From contig NC_082409.1 in the NCBI RefSeq assembly GCF_004011695.2, forward strand, positions 1,116,001 through 1,180,000: a stretch of 64,000 bases of DNA, written 5' to 3'. Positions within the stretch are counted from its first letter, which is position 1; every line of letters begins with the position of its first letter. A program made the translations under genes and the position numbers. Source of the stretch: Ascochyta rabiei (taxonomy: Eukaryota; Ascomycota; Dothideomycetes; Pleosporales; Didymellaceae). This document shows positions 44,232 through 56,313 of the stretch, one piece after another. Under the pieces are notes generated by a model, which saw only the letters and a list, made by a program, of their open reading frames with translations, did not search any database and was not told the DNA's origin.

Positions 44232-47200
44232 TTACGTGTGTAGACGTAGTAGTTTATCTTGAGGCTTCTTTGCCCACGCTTCCTGCGTCCAGTATCGGAG
44301 GAATTTCCCAACTAATTCCTGGCTGATGTCTACTCCACCTTTCAAGCAAGGTGCCCACTTCCTCGCCTGGGCGGTGTCGAATTTTGGCTGCGAGGCTCCA
44401 CTGGAGGATGCATATCTCGTCTTGAAGAATGCGAGTAGTTTGAAAGGCGGGTTGAGCTGCACATCCTGCTCCGAGGCTTCTAGCCTGCGCACCCATTCTT
44501 TCTGCGGCACCGCCTCAAATTCCAGCCCGTGTTTCTTCAGGTAAGTCAGGAACTGTGCATTCCAGAGGATGCGTGCCTCGTTGACGACATGCAGCACATG
44601 AAACCTCGCTCCGTTTTGCTCAGCTGCCAATGCCACCTGCGCCAACGCCTTTGCCGCCACATCCACCGGCAACCAGCTCTCCTCCTCGTCGCCATACTCA
44701 CTCTCGACTACTGGCAACGCACCAATCGTGCAGGCAGCCTGCACTGTGACCGGGAACGCTTCGGCCGGATTCCACACTCCCCACTCGGTATCCCCACACA
44801 CCTGCCCCAGCCTCACAACGCGAGCTGGAACTCGGGCCTGCTCGGCGGCTGCGGCGACCATATGCTCGGCCACCCACTTGCTCTGCGCGTAGCCCATCTC
44901 GGCAACGGTAGACCACGGGTGCAGGATCTCGGGGATGGCGTCGGCGGGCTCGGCACACAGGGCCGCGGCGATGCTGGAGACAAAGGTCACAGTGGGTTTG
45001 GGCCAGCGGATAGACGAGGCAGCGAGGTTGAGGAGAAAGTGAGTCGAGCGAAGGGAGTGTGTTTCGAAGCTGCGGAGCGAGTGGTTGAAGTTGACGGACC
45101 AGGCGTTGTGGATGATGTGTGTGAGGGTCGAGGAGAATTGTGCGACGAGACTGGCGGGAAGACCGAGATCTAACGCTGCGAAGTCGCAGGGGACAGCAAC
45201 GATTTTGGGGAGGTGGATGGTGGGGTCAAGGGGGAGGAGACGGGCGTGCTCGAGGGCCGAGAGGATGCGAGTGCGTGCAGTGGACGAGTCTGGAGCGCGA
45301 ACAGGACAGTAGATTTGGGAGACGGTGGGGTTGATGACGAGGTTGCGCAGCAAGTGGGCGCCGACTGCGCCTGTGGCGCCGGTGAGCAGCACGCAAAGGA
45401 GCCCCCCAGTGACTGTGCCTGTGCACGTGCCTGCGCCTAGGGAAGAGGGAATGCGAGAGGGGGAATCGGAGAAGTGCGAGTACTTAGCCAGCAGTGCCTG
45501 GGCGAGCGCCTCAGGGGCATCTTGTTGGGTAGAGAGGCCTTGTCGAAGGTCAAGCAGATGGCGAGCCAGTCGAGCGATGTTGGCTTGTTCGAAGACGACG
45601 TTGGTGGCGAGCGTGGCACTGGCACTGCGTAGGTTGATGTTCTTCACAAGACTGGACCGCACGTTGGAGGCCTGCAATGAGTCCATTCCCAGCGCGAACA
45701 AGTCAGCCTCATCGTCTACGTCTGCCACAGACATATTCAAGGCAGTGACAACGATATGCCGCACTGTGGATAAGACCTGGTCATCGGGCACCTCGGCCGC
45801 CTCGTTGGTTGCATGTGCTCGCGCTCGTTTCTGATAGTAATCTTCGATGTCTGCGGCGAATGTTTGCAGAAAGCGAGGTTTGATGACGGTAGCCTTGTCG
45901 GTACAAGGGAACGGCGTGCCTGTGTCCTTGATGACGACGGCCTCGCGAGATATTCGTGCATATCCAGGCACACGAGAGTTGCCCAAGTCCAGATCGGGGG
46001 CAATACTATCCAGGATGTCCTGCTTCTTCAGCATCTTGGCTTTGGCAGCATCAGACGCGATCACAATCATGCCCAGCGAGTCTCGCTCAGCCCCGAACAC
46101 GACCGCTGCGCGCACATGGGGGTTCCGCGACACGGCCTCTTCTAACGGCGTGGGATCCGCCTTTTCTCCATTCATCAGCACAATAATGTCGTCCTGCCTG
46201 GCCACGAACCTCCATAGCCCTGGCTCAGACGGATGGGGTCGAAAGACATCTTTCGTGGCGTACGACCCATCTTCGCGGTTGGAATATACCTTGGCGGAAA
46301 GTCCTGGCATCACGACAAGGTGGAAGCCATCTTCGCCAACAGGCTCGAATTTTAAAAACGGCGCTGCATGCGCCAGTGGAGTGACCCACCGAAAATCTGG
46401 TGCCCATGCTTCCATCAGCGCTCCTGCTTCCGTCAAACCGTAGAGATGATAGACGCGCACTTTCTTGGCCAGCAGCATTTCAGCTAGGTCATTGGGAATT
46501 GCCGACCCAGCCGCGATGACTTGAGTGAGGCTGGCCAGTCGCTCGACACCACCGGAAATCTCAGTGAAGAATTTAAGGATATCTAACAGTCCCTCACTCA
46601 GTAAACGGAAACAGCTGGACACAGGGACAAGAATTCTTACATGGGACGGTCACTAGAGCCCTAGAAAATGTGCACTCGATGGAAGAACTAATGATTGACG
46701 CTGTTATCGGCCGATTGGCGTTCAAGATGGCGAGCGTTGTACCGTTGACAAGACAGCGGAGTAACGTGGCCAGGCCAAAACTGTGAAACAAAGGCAGTGT
46801 AGTCAACGTATCAGCCCGGGGCATGCGAGCGGCCACCGCAGCTGCTTGCGCCAACCACGTGCTTGGAGAGAGCCTAACTGGCTTTGGCAAGCCTGTCGTA
46901 CCGCCGCTGTGAATAATGAACTCCTGCTTGCTGACAGCCGGTACAGGCACTATTTCTTCTTCCTCGAGCCCCAGATCGGAGTGCGACTTCATGTCCAGGA
47001 GTGGTATGATCATGGCAGGCAAACCGCTCGTCTTGCGAACTCGTTCCATCGTTTTCATAGACGGTTCCGCCGCAATGACAATCTGACATCCTGTCGCGGT
47101 CAAGAGGTGCACATAGCCTTGATCTGCAAGCCGCGGAGATATGAACATGGAAGTCAAACCCATGCGCTGCAAGGCGAAAAATGCAATGTAATACTCAAAA

Positions 47201-47430
47201 CTCGACACGCCTACCAGAGCTACCGTGAACGGCACATCCTTCACGGGAAGCGCCCGACGATATGTTATTGCTGCAGCTCTGGTCAATCGCTCTATGTCAG
47301 CTCCGGTGTAGCTCTGAAAAGCCCCATCTTCATCGGCGTAGGAGAGAATTGGTTTATCTGCATGCGTCTTTGCACGATCTCGTATCAACTGATCGATGTT
47401 GGCAAAGATAACTTCCTGTGCGAAGCTCAT
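44232..47430 (-). CDS. NRPS-like adenylate-forming reductase (A-T-R)
   Basis: Exons 47430-46641 and 46582-44232 (58-bp intron; splicing restores the conserved VTVPYILKFF) give 1046 residues. The adenylation domain (about 1-520) has the phosphate loop IIHSGGTTGLPKPVRLS, the A5 motif HLYGLTEAG (309-317) and a WRFVARQDDIIVLMNGEK A7/A8 region. The carrier domain (about 525-610) has the phosphopantetheine serine in LGMDSLQASN (Ser565). The reductase domain (about 655-1046) has LTGATGAVGAHLLRNL for NADPH (664-671) and the YAQSKW pair (Tyr828, Lys832). There is no condensation domain. Such enzymes activate one carboxylic or amino acid, load it on the pantetheine arm and release it as aldehyde or alcohol. 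The substrate is unknown. It is first in a group with a dehydrogenase and an FAD oxidase. Confidence 0.9.
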
Positions 47431-48589
47431 GTCTGGACCGGGTATGTTCACAAAACGTTTTTTTAAAAATAAAAAATAAAAAAAAAGGGGGGAAGATATT
47501 TTGACAAACAAAACGACGACTTCAATAATGCGCGGCGACGGCTATGAATGTGGCAGGACTGTAAACAGTGTAAAATAGGAACGGATAACCTCCGCCAGCG
47601 CACGATTCGGCGTGATACCGGCAACATCAATGCGCGTTGCAGACTCTTATCGTGTGGAGAACGGTGGATACACGGCCTATATATTCGATCCTATTCAATA
47701 TTAAACGTCAGCATCCAATCATCTGGCATGATTGATTAATTGATTATAATTAACTACTATGGTCTCCGGCGAAAGTAAAGTCCCATGGCTAGTGCGATGT
47801 GAAGGAAAAGCAGAGGCTTAGCAAGTCCGACTTCCGAGGTTTTCTTGGCTTTACACCAATAAGCGGGCATCTTCTCTCTTTGTCATCTGTAGCAGCATCT
47901 GTGCGCGCTTGTTATAAATATTAATAGGCGCTTCTGCACAAGACCTACCGCACTGGCCATAAGACTCTACTTTCGCCGGATACTATAGTACACCAGCCTC
48001 CCACGGGACATTGGTCGACGTGCGAAGCAGCGAGGGAGTAAGGGGAACCAATTATCTGGCATGGAGACAGTGATACACAGTGCTGATAGCCTCCCGAAAT
48101 GCGCCGGAACGTATCTTTTTCCCGTCTCTGAGAGCAGCTAATAACTTGCTAGCTGCTACTCAATATACAGCAGCCCCTGTTGGCGTAAACGGAGTAAGAC
48201 CGTGGTTGATAGTAGAACAGTTTTTTATTGACTATGGTAAACTAGAAAACTGTCATGAGTACCTGGCCAAGTCCTGCCAAGTTCTACCCGGGCTGACAAA
48301 TTATTCGGCTTCATTGCTGCTATTCAGCACACTTTACTATTGTGAGGGCCATGTGGCACGGTCGTGGCATCAGAACGAGGTACTGCCAGAACCTTTGCAT
48401 AACAACACCGTATATCATCCCGAGATAGGAGTTGTTGGCGCAAGCTGAGCCGCTTGGAAATAAAATAATATTCACGTAAACATGATGCGGCTAGGTTGTC
48501 TTGTGGATGCAATGTTGGTAAGTGCCGGCTGTTGTCCAATTCAACTGCCACCGTGACAGAATGTAAACCAGGCCGGTATTGAGTGCATC
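47431..48589. other. Intergenic: promoter of the A-T-R gene
   Basis: No gene is supported. An A/T homopolymeric stretch (about 47460-47490) lies just upstream of the start, and TATATA occurs near 47680. The right part is the 3' flank of the dehydrogenase gene. Confidence 0.45.
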
Positions 48590-49700
48590 TTAAAGTACAG
48601 CAAAGACGCTGTGCACTCGCTGATCGACATTGTTGAGTGGTGCACATGGTCGGCCCGTGCTAAAATACTCCTGCACATTTGTCAAACATTCTTGCTCGGC
48701 GAGTTCGAATGAACCTTCCGTCAGTCCTCCCATGTGCGGAATAGGCACTACCTTGTCGCTCTTTAGAAAATACGGGTCGATGCCAGTCGGTTCATTCTCG
48801 AACACATCAAGTCCTGCTCCAGCAAGTTTGCCACTCTCCAAAGCTCTGATCAGTGCCTGACTGTCGACGACACCGCCTCGTGAAGTGTTGATAAGATAAG
48901 AGCCATCTTTCATCGAATGAAACTGTTTTTCTCCCAACAAATGCAAAGTATCTTGATCTAGCGGGCAGTGAACTGAGACGACGTCCGAACTCTGCAGGAG
49001 CTCGTCCAGAGTCGCACAGTGTACTGAACCAGCTGGGACTTGGTTCCCCATCGCTTTGCCACTTTTAGTATGATAATTGACATGCATACCGAGGGCCACG
49101 GCCTTATGCGCCAGACATACTCCGATGTTGCCCATTCCAATGATTCCCAAAGTGGTGGATCTCAGATCTCGAGACAGTGGTAGCCGGCCTCGCCACGATC
49201 CCGAACGCAGACTCTGCTCCGCGCGACTTGTGTTGCGAATTACAGCCATGATGAGGAAAAGCGCCATCTCTGCCGTGGCATCGACCATAGCGTGTTTGGT
49301 GTTGCAGAACCAGATGCCCTGCCTCGTCATCCAGTCTACGTTGAAGTCGTCAAAACCTCTCTGCGCCGACACCACAATGCGGAGATCTGGCAAGAGAGGA
49401 GCCAAAAGCTGAGAGTCAAATGGTTCATATGGCTGAGGCCCAAGCCGACATACTAGGGCCTGATACGGGCCGCGGGAGGCCACTATCTCAGGTATGCCCT
49501 CGAGTGCCTCTGCTCTGGTGGACACGTCAAGAATCTGGGCACCACAGTAAGTAAGTGGTTGAAAAGCGAGAGTTCTCTCAACATACATCAATGTCGAACA
49601 GTTTATAGTATTGATCGCGAATCCTACTAGATTGATGTTTGGGAACGCCAAGGTATAGGACCTTGGGTTTGACGGCAAAGCTCTTGGCACGATCGAACAT
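48590..49700 (-). CDS. D-isomer-specific 2-hydroxyacid dehydrogenase
   Basis: Exons 49700-49587 and 49534-48590 (52-bp intron) give 352 residues. It interconverts a 2-keto acid and a D-2-hydroxy acid with NAD(P)H. The Rossmann motif GIIGMGNIGVCLAHKA spans about residues 168-183, followed by YHTKS after beta2, where Thr/Lys/Ser rather than Asp suggests NADPH preference. Catalytic residues are visible: Arg257 in NTSRGG, Glu286 in ENEP and His305 in PHMGG. The N-terminal substrate domain begins KPKVLYLGVP. A TATAAAT box lies about 95 bp upstream (49797-49791, minus). It is probably cytosolic. Its position between an A-T-R reductase and an FAD oxidase suggests it makes or consumes a hydroxy/keto acid in the same route, which is inference. 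Confidence 0.9.
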
Positions 49701-50490
49701 ATTCTTGGAGTAAGTTCACAATATTCGATTGGATGGTTTTGCTCTGTACTGAAGATGGAGTTTGAAAGTAAGAAGTCCTAGAATCGTTGCATTTATAGAG
49801 CGCTTCTCTGCGCCATTCACCATATCTAGCATGTTCTCAACACTTGATAAGATCGGCCGGCGGTGCAAGGAGAACATGCTTTTGCTAGCTATCTCCAAGG
49901 GTGCTTGAATGATCGGCGAACTTCTCTGCCGCGCAACTAGCCGATGAGGTGCCAGCCGTCGAAGTGGCATCTCTTCGGTGATTACCTAGTCGGCCCGTTG
50001 GGATAAAGTAACACATGCCACCGCGGCCACGTAACGTCACCCTGTGCCAAGGAAGAGGCTTGTATTAACGACATGAGTTCCTTCGATAACCATGATTGGA
50101 CTTCCTTGCCGTAGAGCGGTGTCACGTGATGCTAGCGTCCCTATCGATGTGATATGGCCTAAGTATTTCTGCTTTACGAGGGACGGCAGAGAAACACTTT
50201 AGTCAGGAGGCTCCGTGGTAAGGGCCGTTTTAATTGTCTACCTCGTATCACGCCATACGGGCTTCGATACGTATTTTGCAATGCTGGCGCAAAGGCCCGA
50301 GTACGGTACGCTCGCTGGCCATCGAACTGGCTTATCGACCCCGCACGTACCTCTAATGTTAGGTAATGGAGAGCGGCAATTGAGCGAGGCAATTCAATTC
50401 CAACAGTGAGCTGCTCTGTACGTTAAATAGCGCCGACCCGCTGTCATGGAATCGACGGTACGACAGAGCCCTCTACTCTTCTCTCTCACG
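49701..50490. other. Divergent promoter region
   Basis: No gene is supported. The dehydrogenase (minus) and the FAD oxidase (plus) diverge from this 790-bp interval and could share control elements. TATAAAT at 49797-49791 serves the minus gene; cgttaaatag near 50421 may serve the plus gene. Confidence 0.5.
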
Positions 50491-52322
50491 ATGAAGTGGG
50501 AATTCTTTGCGTCCGCTTTGCTGGCTGTTCTCCCTGCTGCGAACGCTAAAACAGCATGGCAACAGAGACGGTTCGACGCTGCTGTTCCCTTGACACAGAA
50601 CACGACCTTCAATAATCACAAATTCAAGACCAAAGACGATGCCCTCGCAGCTCTTGCGGGCGTGTTAGGCGAAAGTGCTCCGGTCACGCGGTCAGGCGAT
50701 TTCAGATACGGCCGGTCTATTAGTAGGGTATGGGGTCCCCATAACTTGTAGCCGCATTGACTTTGGTGTGCTGATCCCAGTTGACAGATATGGACGGAGC
50801 AAAACAAAATCTATCCAGACGCAATTGTTTTTCCCTCCAGTGCCGAACACGTCAGCATAATTATGCAGTTCTACTCCCACGCAAGTACGCTCTGGAAAGA
50901 AGGCTTTGCTATCATCGGCGGCGGTCATGCAGATCTGGGTGGCGCTCAGTCACCCAGCGTAGTCATTGATCTCCAGTCCATTAACAAGACAGAGATAATC
51001 TCCAGCAAACTCAATACCAGTGAACCGGCTGTACTCAAGGTTGGCGGTGGCTCAGAAGCTGGAAGTGTCTACTCTGCGCTCGAAGGTACGGGCTTGGCCT
51101 TTCTAGGACCTCGCGCAGCATCAATCGGTGTCGGTGGCTTCTTGCTCGGAGGGGGGATTGCTTTCCAGACTGGCAAGTATGGTGTTGCTGCTGACAGCCT
51201 CCTGGGTCTTGAGGTGGTTCTTACCGACGGGCGCATCGTATATGTCAACCCCTACAACGAATACAAGGACTTATTTTGGGCAGCTACGGGTGGAGGCTGG
51301 CTTGGCTTTGGCGTCATCACCAACTTCTACATTCAATCGTACCCGGATCCAGGCCTGGCTTACATTGCGACTGTCGCCTGGAGTGAGGACAAGGCGGAGG
51401 AAGTTTTCGCATTGACAACTGAGTTCTTCGAGACCAACACAGATCCGAACGCCTTCCCGGCGCTCTTGTATTACTACAAGGATCCTAAGGCGATCAACGC
51501 CTTGGTCCCCGTCACGTCTCGCCAATTTACTTTCCAGCTCAATGCCCTCCACTTCGGCGGCGGATGGGAGGCGCTGAACGCCAGCTTTGCAAAATTCTAC
51601 CCCAATGCCGACAGCTTGCAGCTGCAACAGGTCAATCTCAAGGAATTGGATCAATATCTTCTCACTAATTACCCATATGGATACCACCGCGAATTTTACG
51701 GCAAAAGCCACACCAATTCGACTGTGGATTTCTACCGCAACCTTTTTGCCATCTACAAGGAGACCGTTTTCGGCATGATCGAGCGTGGTGAAGATCCAGG
51801 TCATACGATCTGGGTTGACGAGTGTAAGTTGACGAAAATCCGTTCTCTACATCTTTCTTGTTTCTCATTCTAATATTGTGGCAGACGTCTTCCCTGGTTG
51901 GGGAGGCACTGGTCCTGAGCACGACAGCGATACTGCCTGGCCCCATTCGACCAGCGCTCACATCACCTTGACTTCGGGCGAGTGGAGTGCGGACAACACG
52001 ACGCAGTACATGCACGACCGCGACCGCGATGGCCCGATGGCGTACTTGCGCGACTTCCAAAACAACCTTGGCGTGGCTCCCATCTACGACTATCCCAACT
52101 ACATGTGAGTTACCCTGTCTGTTTTCTTACACTGACCCTTTCACTGACCATGGAACTATCAGTGCGCCACACAGCAAGCCCGGGGAAGTTTGGGGCGCAG
52201 ATAACTTTCGCCGTCTGACCTCCATTAAAGAGAAGTACGATCCTTCATGTCTGTTGAACAGGGGCCGCATCCCTCCTACCTCCGCATGTGTGCGGAAAGG
52301 TTTTGCGAACACTTTTCTTTAG
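50491..52322 (+). CDS. Secreted FAD-linked oxidase, berberine-bridge-enzyme-like
   Basis: Four exons (50491-50727, 50788-51823, 51885-52104, 52163-52322) join in frame across 58-61 bp introns and give 550 residues. The chosen ATG opens the signal peptide MKWEFFASALLAVLPAANA; an ATG 45 bp upstream is in frame but less fitting. The FAD-binding PCMH domain shows YPDAIVFPSSAEHVSIIMQF, then GGGHADLGGAQS with the histidine that normally carries covalent FAD, then VGGFLLGGGIAFQTGKYGVAAD. The cysteine of bicovalent members is absent. The BBE C-terminal element is NRRLT-like (ADNFRRLTSIKEKYDP). N-glycosylation sites occur. Such enzymes oxidise alcohols, sugars or secondary metabolites outside the cell or in the secretory pathway. 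It is the third gene of the candidate pathway group. Confidence 0.9.
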
Positions 52323-52399
52323 TGGTGAGAAGGGGTTTGAGGCGGTATAGAAATCCGCTCCTAAAGCAAAAAGGATGTTGTAAATCATAACCAAACCGG

Positions 52400-52470
52400 G
52401 TAACGTACTCCACGGGTGAGCGGATCAAACGGGTGAGCGGATCACTCTGCCAAGACCACACCAAACCTCC
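52400..52470 (+). repeat. Left terminal inverted repeat
   Basis: It is the reverse complement of 54198-54268 with only transition differences. It contains two copies of gggtgagcggatca separated by a few bases. Confidence 0.9.
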
Positions 52471-54265
52471 ACCTTACCACGCAATGCCTCAACAACAACA
52501 TCAATCTACGCCCTTAAGAGAAGCTGCGATACAGCTTGCGCTCTAGGTAATTAAATAAGACGCAACGCTTACCCTATAACGCGCTGCAGCTATATATAAC
52601 GCGCCTTACAGCACACTACACACTTAATACACAGGACGACCTGCATAAGCTAATTATATGCTAGTTTAACAGATTATAGACTAGACTAAGGAGGACGTAA
52701 TTACTAAGTACATCCTTAAGCTAGATGCACAAGGATTTGCCTCTTAGCTAGCTGCTGTAGCTAATATAGCTAATTCTTTGCGTGCTAAGCATAATATAGG
52801 CTATGTTAGCATAAACTGGCCTAACACGTTTATTAAGCGCTGCCCTAACCTTAAAGTAAGGTTTAATTGCAAGTACGACTACAAGAGAGCCCTCTGTAAG
52901 GATCTAGAGATTATTAGGGGCTAGTTTAGGCTTGTAGTAAATGTTAAAGCTAAGTATAGCATCTAGGACAATAACACGTACAACTTTAATAAGACAGGCT
53001 TTATAATAGGCCAGATATTAACAGGAGCAGTTGTTACAGGCTTAGAGCGTTAAGGACAGCTAAAGGCAGTGCAGTAGGGCAATTAAGAGTAGATAACAGT
53101 TATACAGGGCATTAATAGCACAGGGTAGGCTATTCTACCCTTTATTATCTTTAAAGGCTGCAACTACCTCTCTGCCTGGTACAAAGAGGACAATCTGCCC
53201 TATAACTAGGTTATTAGAGTCTCTAAGAACAGATGGACTACTAACAAGCTTAGTCTGGACTGGTTAAAGCACTTTAATGCCTATACAAAGACGCGCACCT
53301 AAGGAGTACACTAGCTGCTCCTTATTAACAGCCACAAGAGCTACAACTCCCTTAACTTCTAACAATACTGTAAGGAAGCAAAGATTGTTACACTATATAT
53401 GCTTCTATACTTATCTTACCTCTTATAACTACTAGATATAGGTTATTTTGCCCCTCTAAAGAAGGTATATAGGCGCTAAGCTAAGAATCTTATACACAAC
53501 TACATTACTTATATTACTAAAACTAAGTTCCTACTATGCTTTATAGACGCCTATAAGGAGACATTTACTTCTAGTAATATCTAAGGAGGCTTCTAAGGCG
53601 CTAGAATAGTCCCCCTTAACCCAGAACGGGTTATAATAGGTCTTGATGTCCGCCTACGTACCCCACCGCTACCTACTATAGAAGATAAGCCCTAGCAGTC
53701 CCAAACCCTAAGCACTACCCTGCAATTAGGGTCGCAATTAACGCTGGTTTAAGAGAGGATTTAAAGGCATACAAGCAGCTTACTAACTTTAATAGTTAAG
53801 GCCTTTAAAAAGCTTGCTAAAGGCGCAGCTATAGTAGCGCATAAGCTAGTGTTAGCTTAAAGAGAGATTACTAGGCTTTAAGCAGCAAATAAGGCTGCTA
53901 TGCGACGTAAATTGCATAAAAGAAAGTAATTACAGCAGGAGGGAGTCCTAACAGCTAAGGAAGGCCTTTAATTAACTACTCTAACTAAGTTTAGGGCGCA
54001 TAGTAATAGTAAGAAGGTAAAGAAGCAAGTGTGCGCTAAAGAAGGGGAAGTAACCTAAAGACGCTGTATAAAGTGCTACAACGTTAGACATAACTTACGT
54101 ACATATAAGAAGGCTGTAGAAGATGTTTCTAAATAATATTATATACTGCACTACTGTATATAAGGCTAAAGTAGGCTAATGCGAGCTATAATAGGGTAGA
54201 GATTTGGTGTGGTCTTGGCAGAGTGATCCGCTCACCTGTTTAATCCGCTCACCCGTGGAGTACGT
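52403..54265 (+). mobile_element. Degenerate pogo/Fot1-type DNA transposon with RIP-like mutations
   Basis: A 1.86-kb element is bounded by about 70-bp terminal inverted repeats starting acgtactccacgggtgagcg and by a TA target duplication (52401-52402 and 54266-54267). The two repeats differ only at C/T or G/A positions. Each repeat contains an internal direct duplication of gggtgagcggatca. The interior is A+T-rich. In the forward direction it reads as a pogo/Fot1 DDE transposase broken by many TAA/TAG codons where Gln or Trp is expected; recognisable pieces are WLKHFNAYTKTRT, LLDIGYFAPLKKVY and ARIVPLNPERV. Two catalytic Asp positions now read Asn (NFNKTGF, LLINSHKS). The element must be inactive. 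It inserted 80 bp after the FAD-oxidase stop codon. Confidence 0.88.
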
Positions 54266-54268
54266 TAC
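54198..54268 (-). repeat. Right terminal inverted repeat
   Basis: Partner of the left repeat. Its differences from the left copy are C-to-T or G-to-A changes only, as expected from repeat-induced point mutation. Confidence 0.9.
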
Positions 54269-55330
54269 AAATGTAAAGAATATAATTTTTCGTTTCCTCT
54301 AACTGTTCATCAACCGCGCAACGCCTCTTGCTTCAACTCTCAGGAAGACTGCACCTTGCTCCCCAGCCCTATACACATTTGATGGGTTCCGAAGCTATTA
54401 AGTAGCTACTACTGCCTTGATCGTTACCGAGCATAAAAAACTTTACAGATCTCTTCTGTTAACGTTTAACGTTAAACTCCCGGAACAAAGCAACTAAGTT
54501 TACTCTTCAGGTCCTATTTCTTCGAAGGGATCTTGGGCTATCGATAACAATGCGCGTTCAGCGTCTTCGCTATGCCAGTTGTACCTACCAGTCGCAATGC
54601 TAATGAACAGGTCCGCTTTTGCGAGCGACGGGTTATGCTGTACAGTACTGTCTATTAACTAAGACACTAGATTGTTTAAGAAAGCTAGGGCTCCAGTTAC
54701 TCTATTCATAAGCGTCTAGGATGTCTTGGCGTTTTCTATTAGGTCTCTTCTTTCACGCCACATTCTAATAGGCAAACATTATTGGTGCCCAGCGATATGT
54801 GCGCACCCACCCCGGGTCTTCCCGGCTACGATTGAAATTACGTCGTAGACAAGCGAAAGGTTCCGACTGGCTAGCTATGTTTGGTTGACAGTGAAAGTGA
54901 CAGGTTACAGACTGGGACAGCATGCAAGGCAAAACGTGACAACTACCGAAAACCAGCCAGTTATCTACGAAGGAGCTCGTACTTGGTGTTGCACCGCGCA
55001 CCATACTAAACTAGACCTATTCGGCACAAGACCAAATACCAGCTCCTTTGTACTGGCCCGCGTTTATAGTCTGTGTTGACGAATCAACGTTCCACATTTG
55101 GGGTGGGTGCGTACATTTTGCCAGGCATTATACAGAGAAGACCGCATTGTGAGGCAATCGTTCTAAGACGCACGTATGAGCTAAGGATGGAAACATACTT
55201 GCGGATAACCAATTCTCAATTGCCATTCACGAACACGCAGTGCCGCCGGCCGATTGCGTTGTGCAGCCCCTCCAACACCAACACACCAACAACAGATATA
55301 CCCATATTTGCTGTAGCCCACATACTATAG
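54269..55330. other. Intergenic between transposon and broken dehydrogenase
   Basis: I see no gene. Composition returns to near normal after the AT-rich element, with a remaining AT-rich shoulder to about 54780. Confidence 0.45.
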
Positions 55331-56313
55331 TATCTGACAAAAGTAGTTGTTATCGGCGGATCGCGCGGAATCGGGTCACGCACTCCGTATATCTCACAGC
55401 GGACTACTCCAATGTCATCCCAGAGGTTAGGGCAAGGCTGACATGTACCATTATCAATTCATCCATACCATTGCTGCCAAAGTGAACACTGTTGTAGTGA
55501 CCGCACGCAATATCACCGACCTTAGGGAGAAGGTGAAAGCTGATAAGATCTCAAACACGCATGTGGTTGAGGCAGACCTTGTTTCTGCGGACTCCTTGAA
55601 AGCTGCAGCCGCGGCCACATCGTCCCTCGTCAATGGAAAAATCGACCACTTGCTTATCAACGGTACCTATCTCTCTTCAACGAGCGGCTTGAATCCCACC
55701 GATTTCGCTGAACAGCCCGAGATTTTCCTCGAGGAGCTCAGGAAGAGCGACGAGGCTAATGTCGCCGGCCCGCTTTTCGCAATCAATGCATTTCTTCCGC
55801 TCGTACGAAAAGGCATAGAGAAGCGAGTTACGTACACTCATCTAGTGTTGCTGACGTGCCGGAGACCATCGCGCCATGGGTTGCGAGCTCAGTTCCCTAC
55901 TCCGCTAGCAAGGCGGCTGGGAACATCGTCATCACCAAGTTTGCGGCTGAACTGAAGGACGGGGGCTTCATCTTCTTGAGTATTTCGTCAGGCGCAGTCG
56001 TGACTGAAACGCTCATGACTGCAGCTGCCAACTGTGAGTCGTCCTGTTTTTGCTCAAGGAGACTTGATGTTTTTGACGTCCTGTTTTCTTCAATTCACAT
56101 GTTAATTCTGAAAAGATGGCCACAGTCACTGACGCGGAGAAGGGTAAACTACAGCGCATGTTTGGTAGGATGATGCAAAATCACCCGGAGTGGAAGGGTC
56201 CCGTCGCTTCTGAAGAGAGCGTGAAGCGAATTCTCAAAGTCGTGAGAGATTTCAAGGTGGAGCAGAGCGGTCGGTTCATTAGCTACTGGGGCAATAATAC
56301 TGAATGGTTATAA
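55331..56313 (+). pseudogene. Broken short-chain dehydrogenase/reductase
   Basis: Pieces of an SDR follow each other in order: the NAD(P) loop KVVVIGGSRGIG; the beta2 segment NTVVVTARN; the DHLLING region (here KIDHLLINGTYLSS); the active site PYSASKAAGN (Tyr/Lys); FIFLSISSGAVVTE; and a C-terminal MATVTDAEKGKLQ to GNNTEWL part. Lesions: a TAG lies directly before the first piece and no in-frame ATG is found; the first and second pieces need an intron with no good acceptor; a frameshift falls near 55840 between GIEKRV and SSVADVPET; and the 82-bp intron-like segment 56034-56115 does not restore phase. It probably once accompanied the neighbouring enzymes. A mis-assembled but real gene is the alternative. 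Confidence 0.6.
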
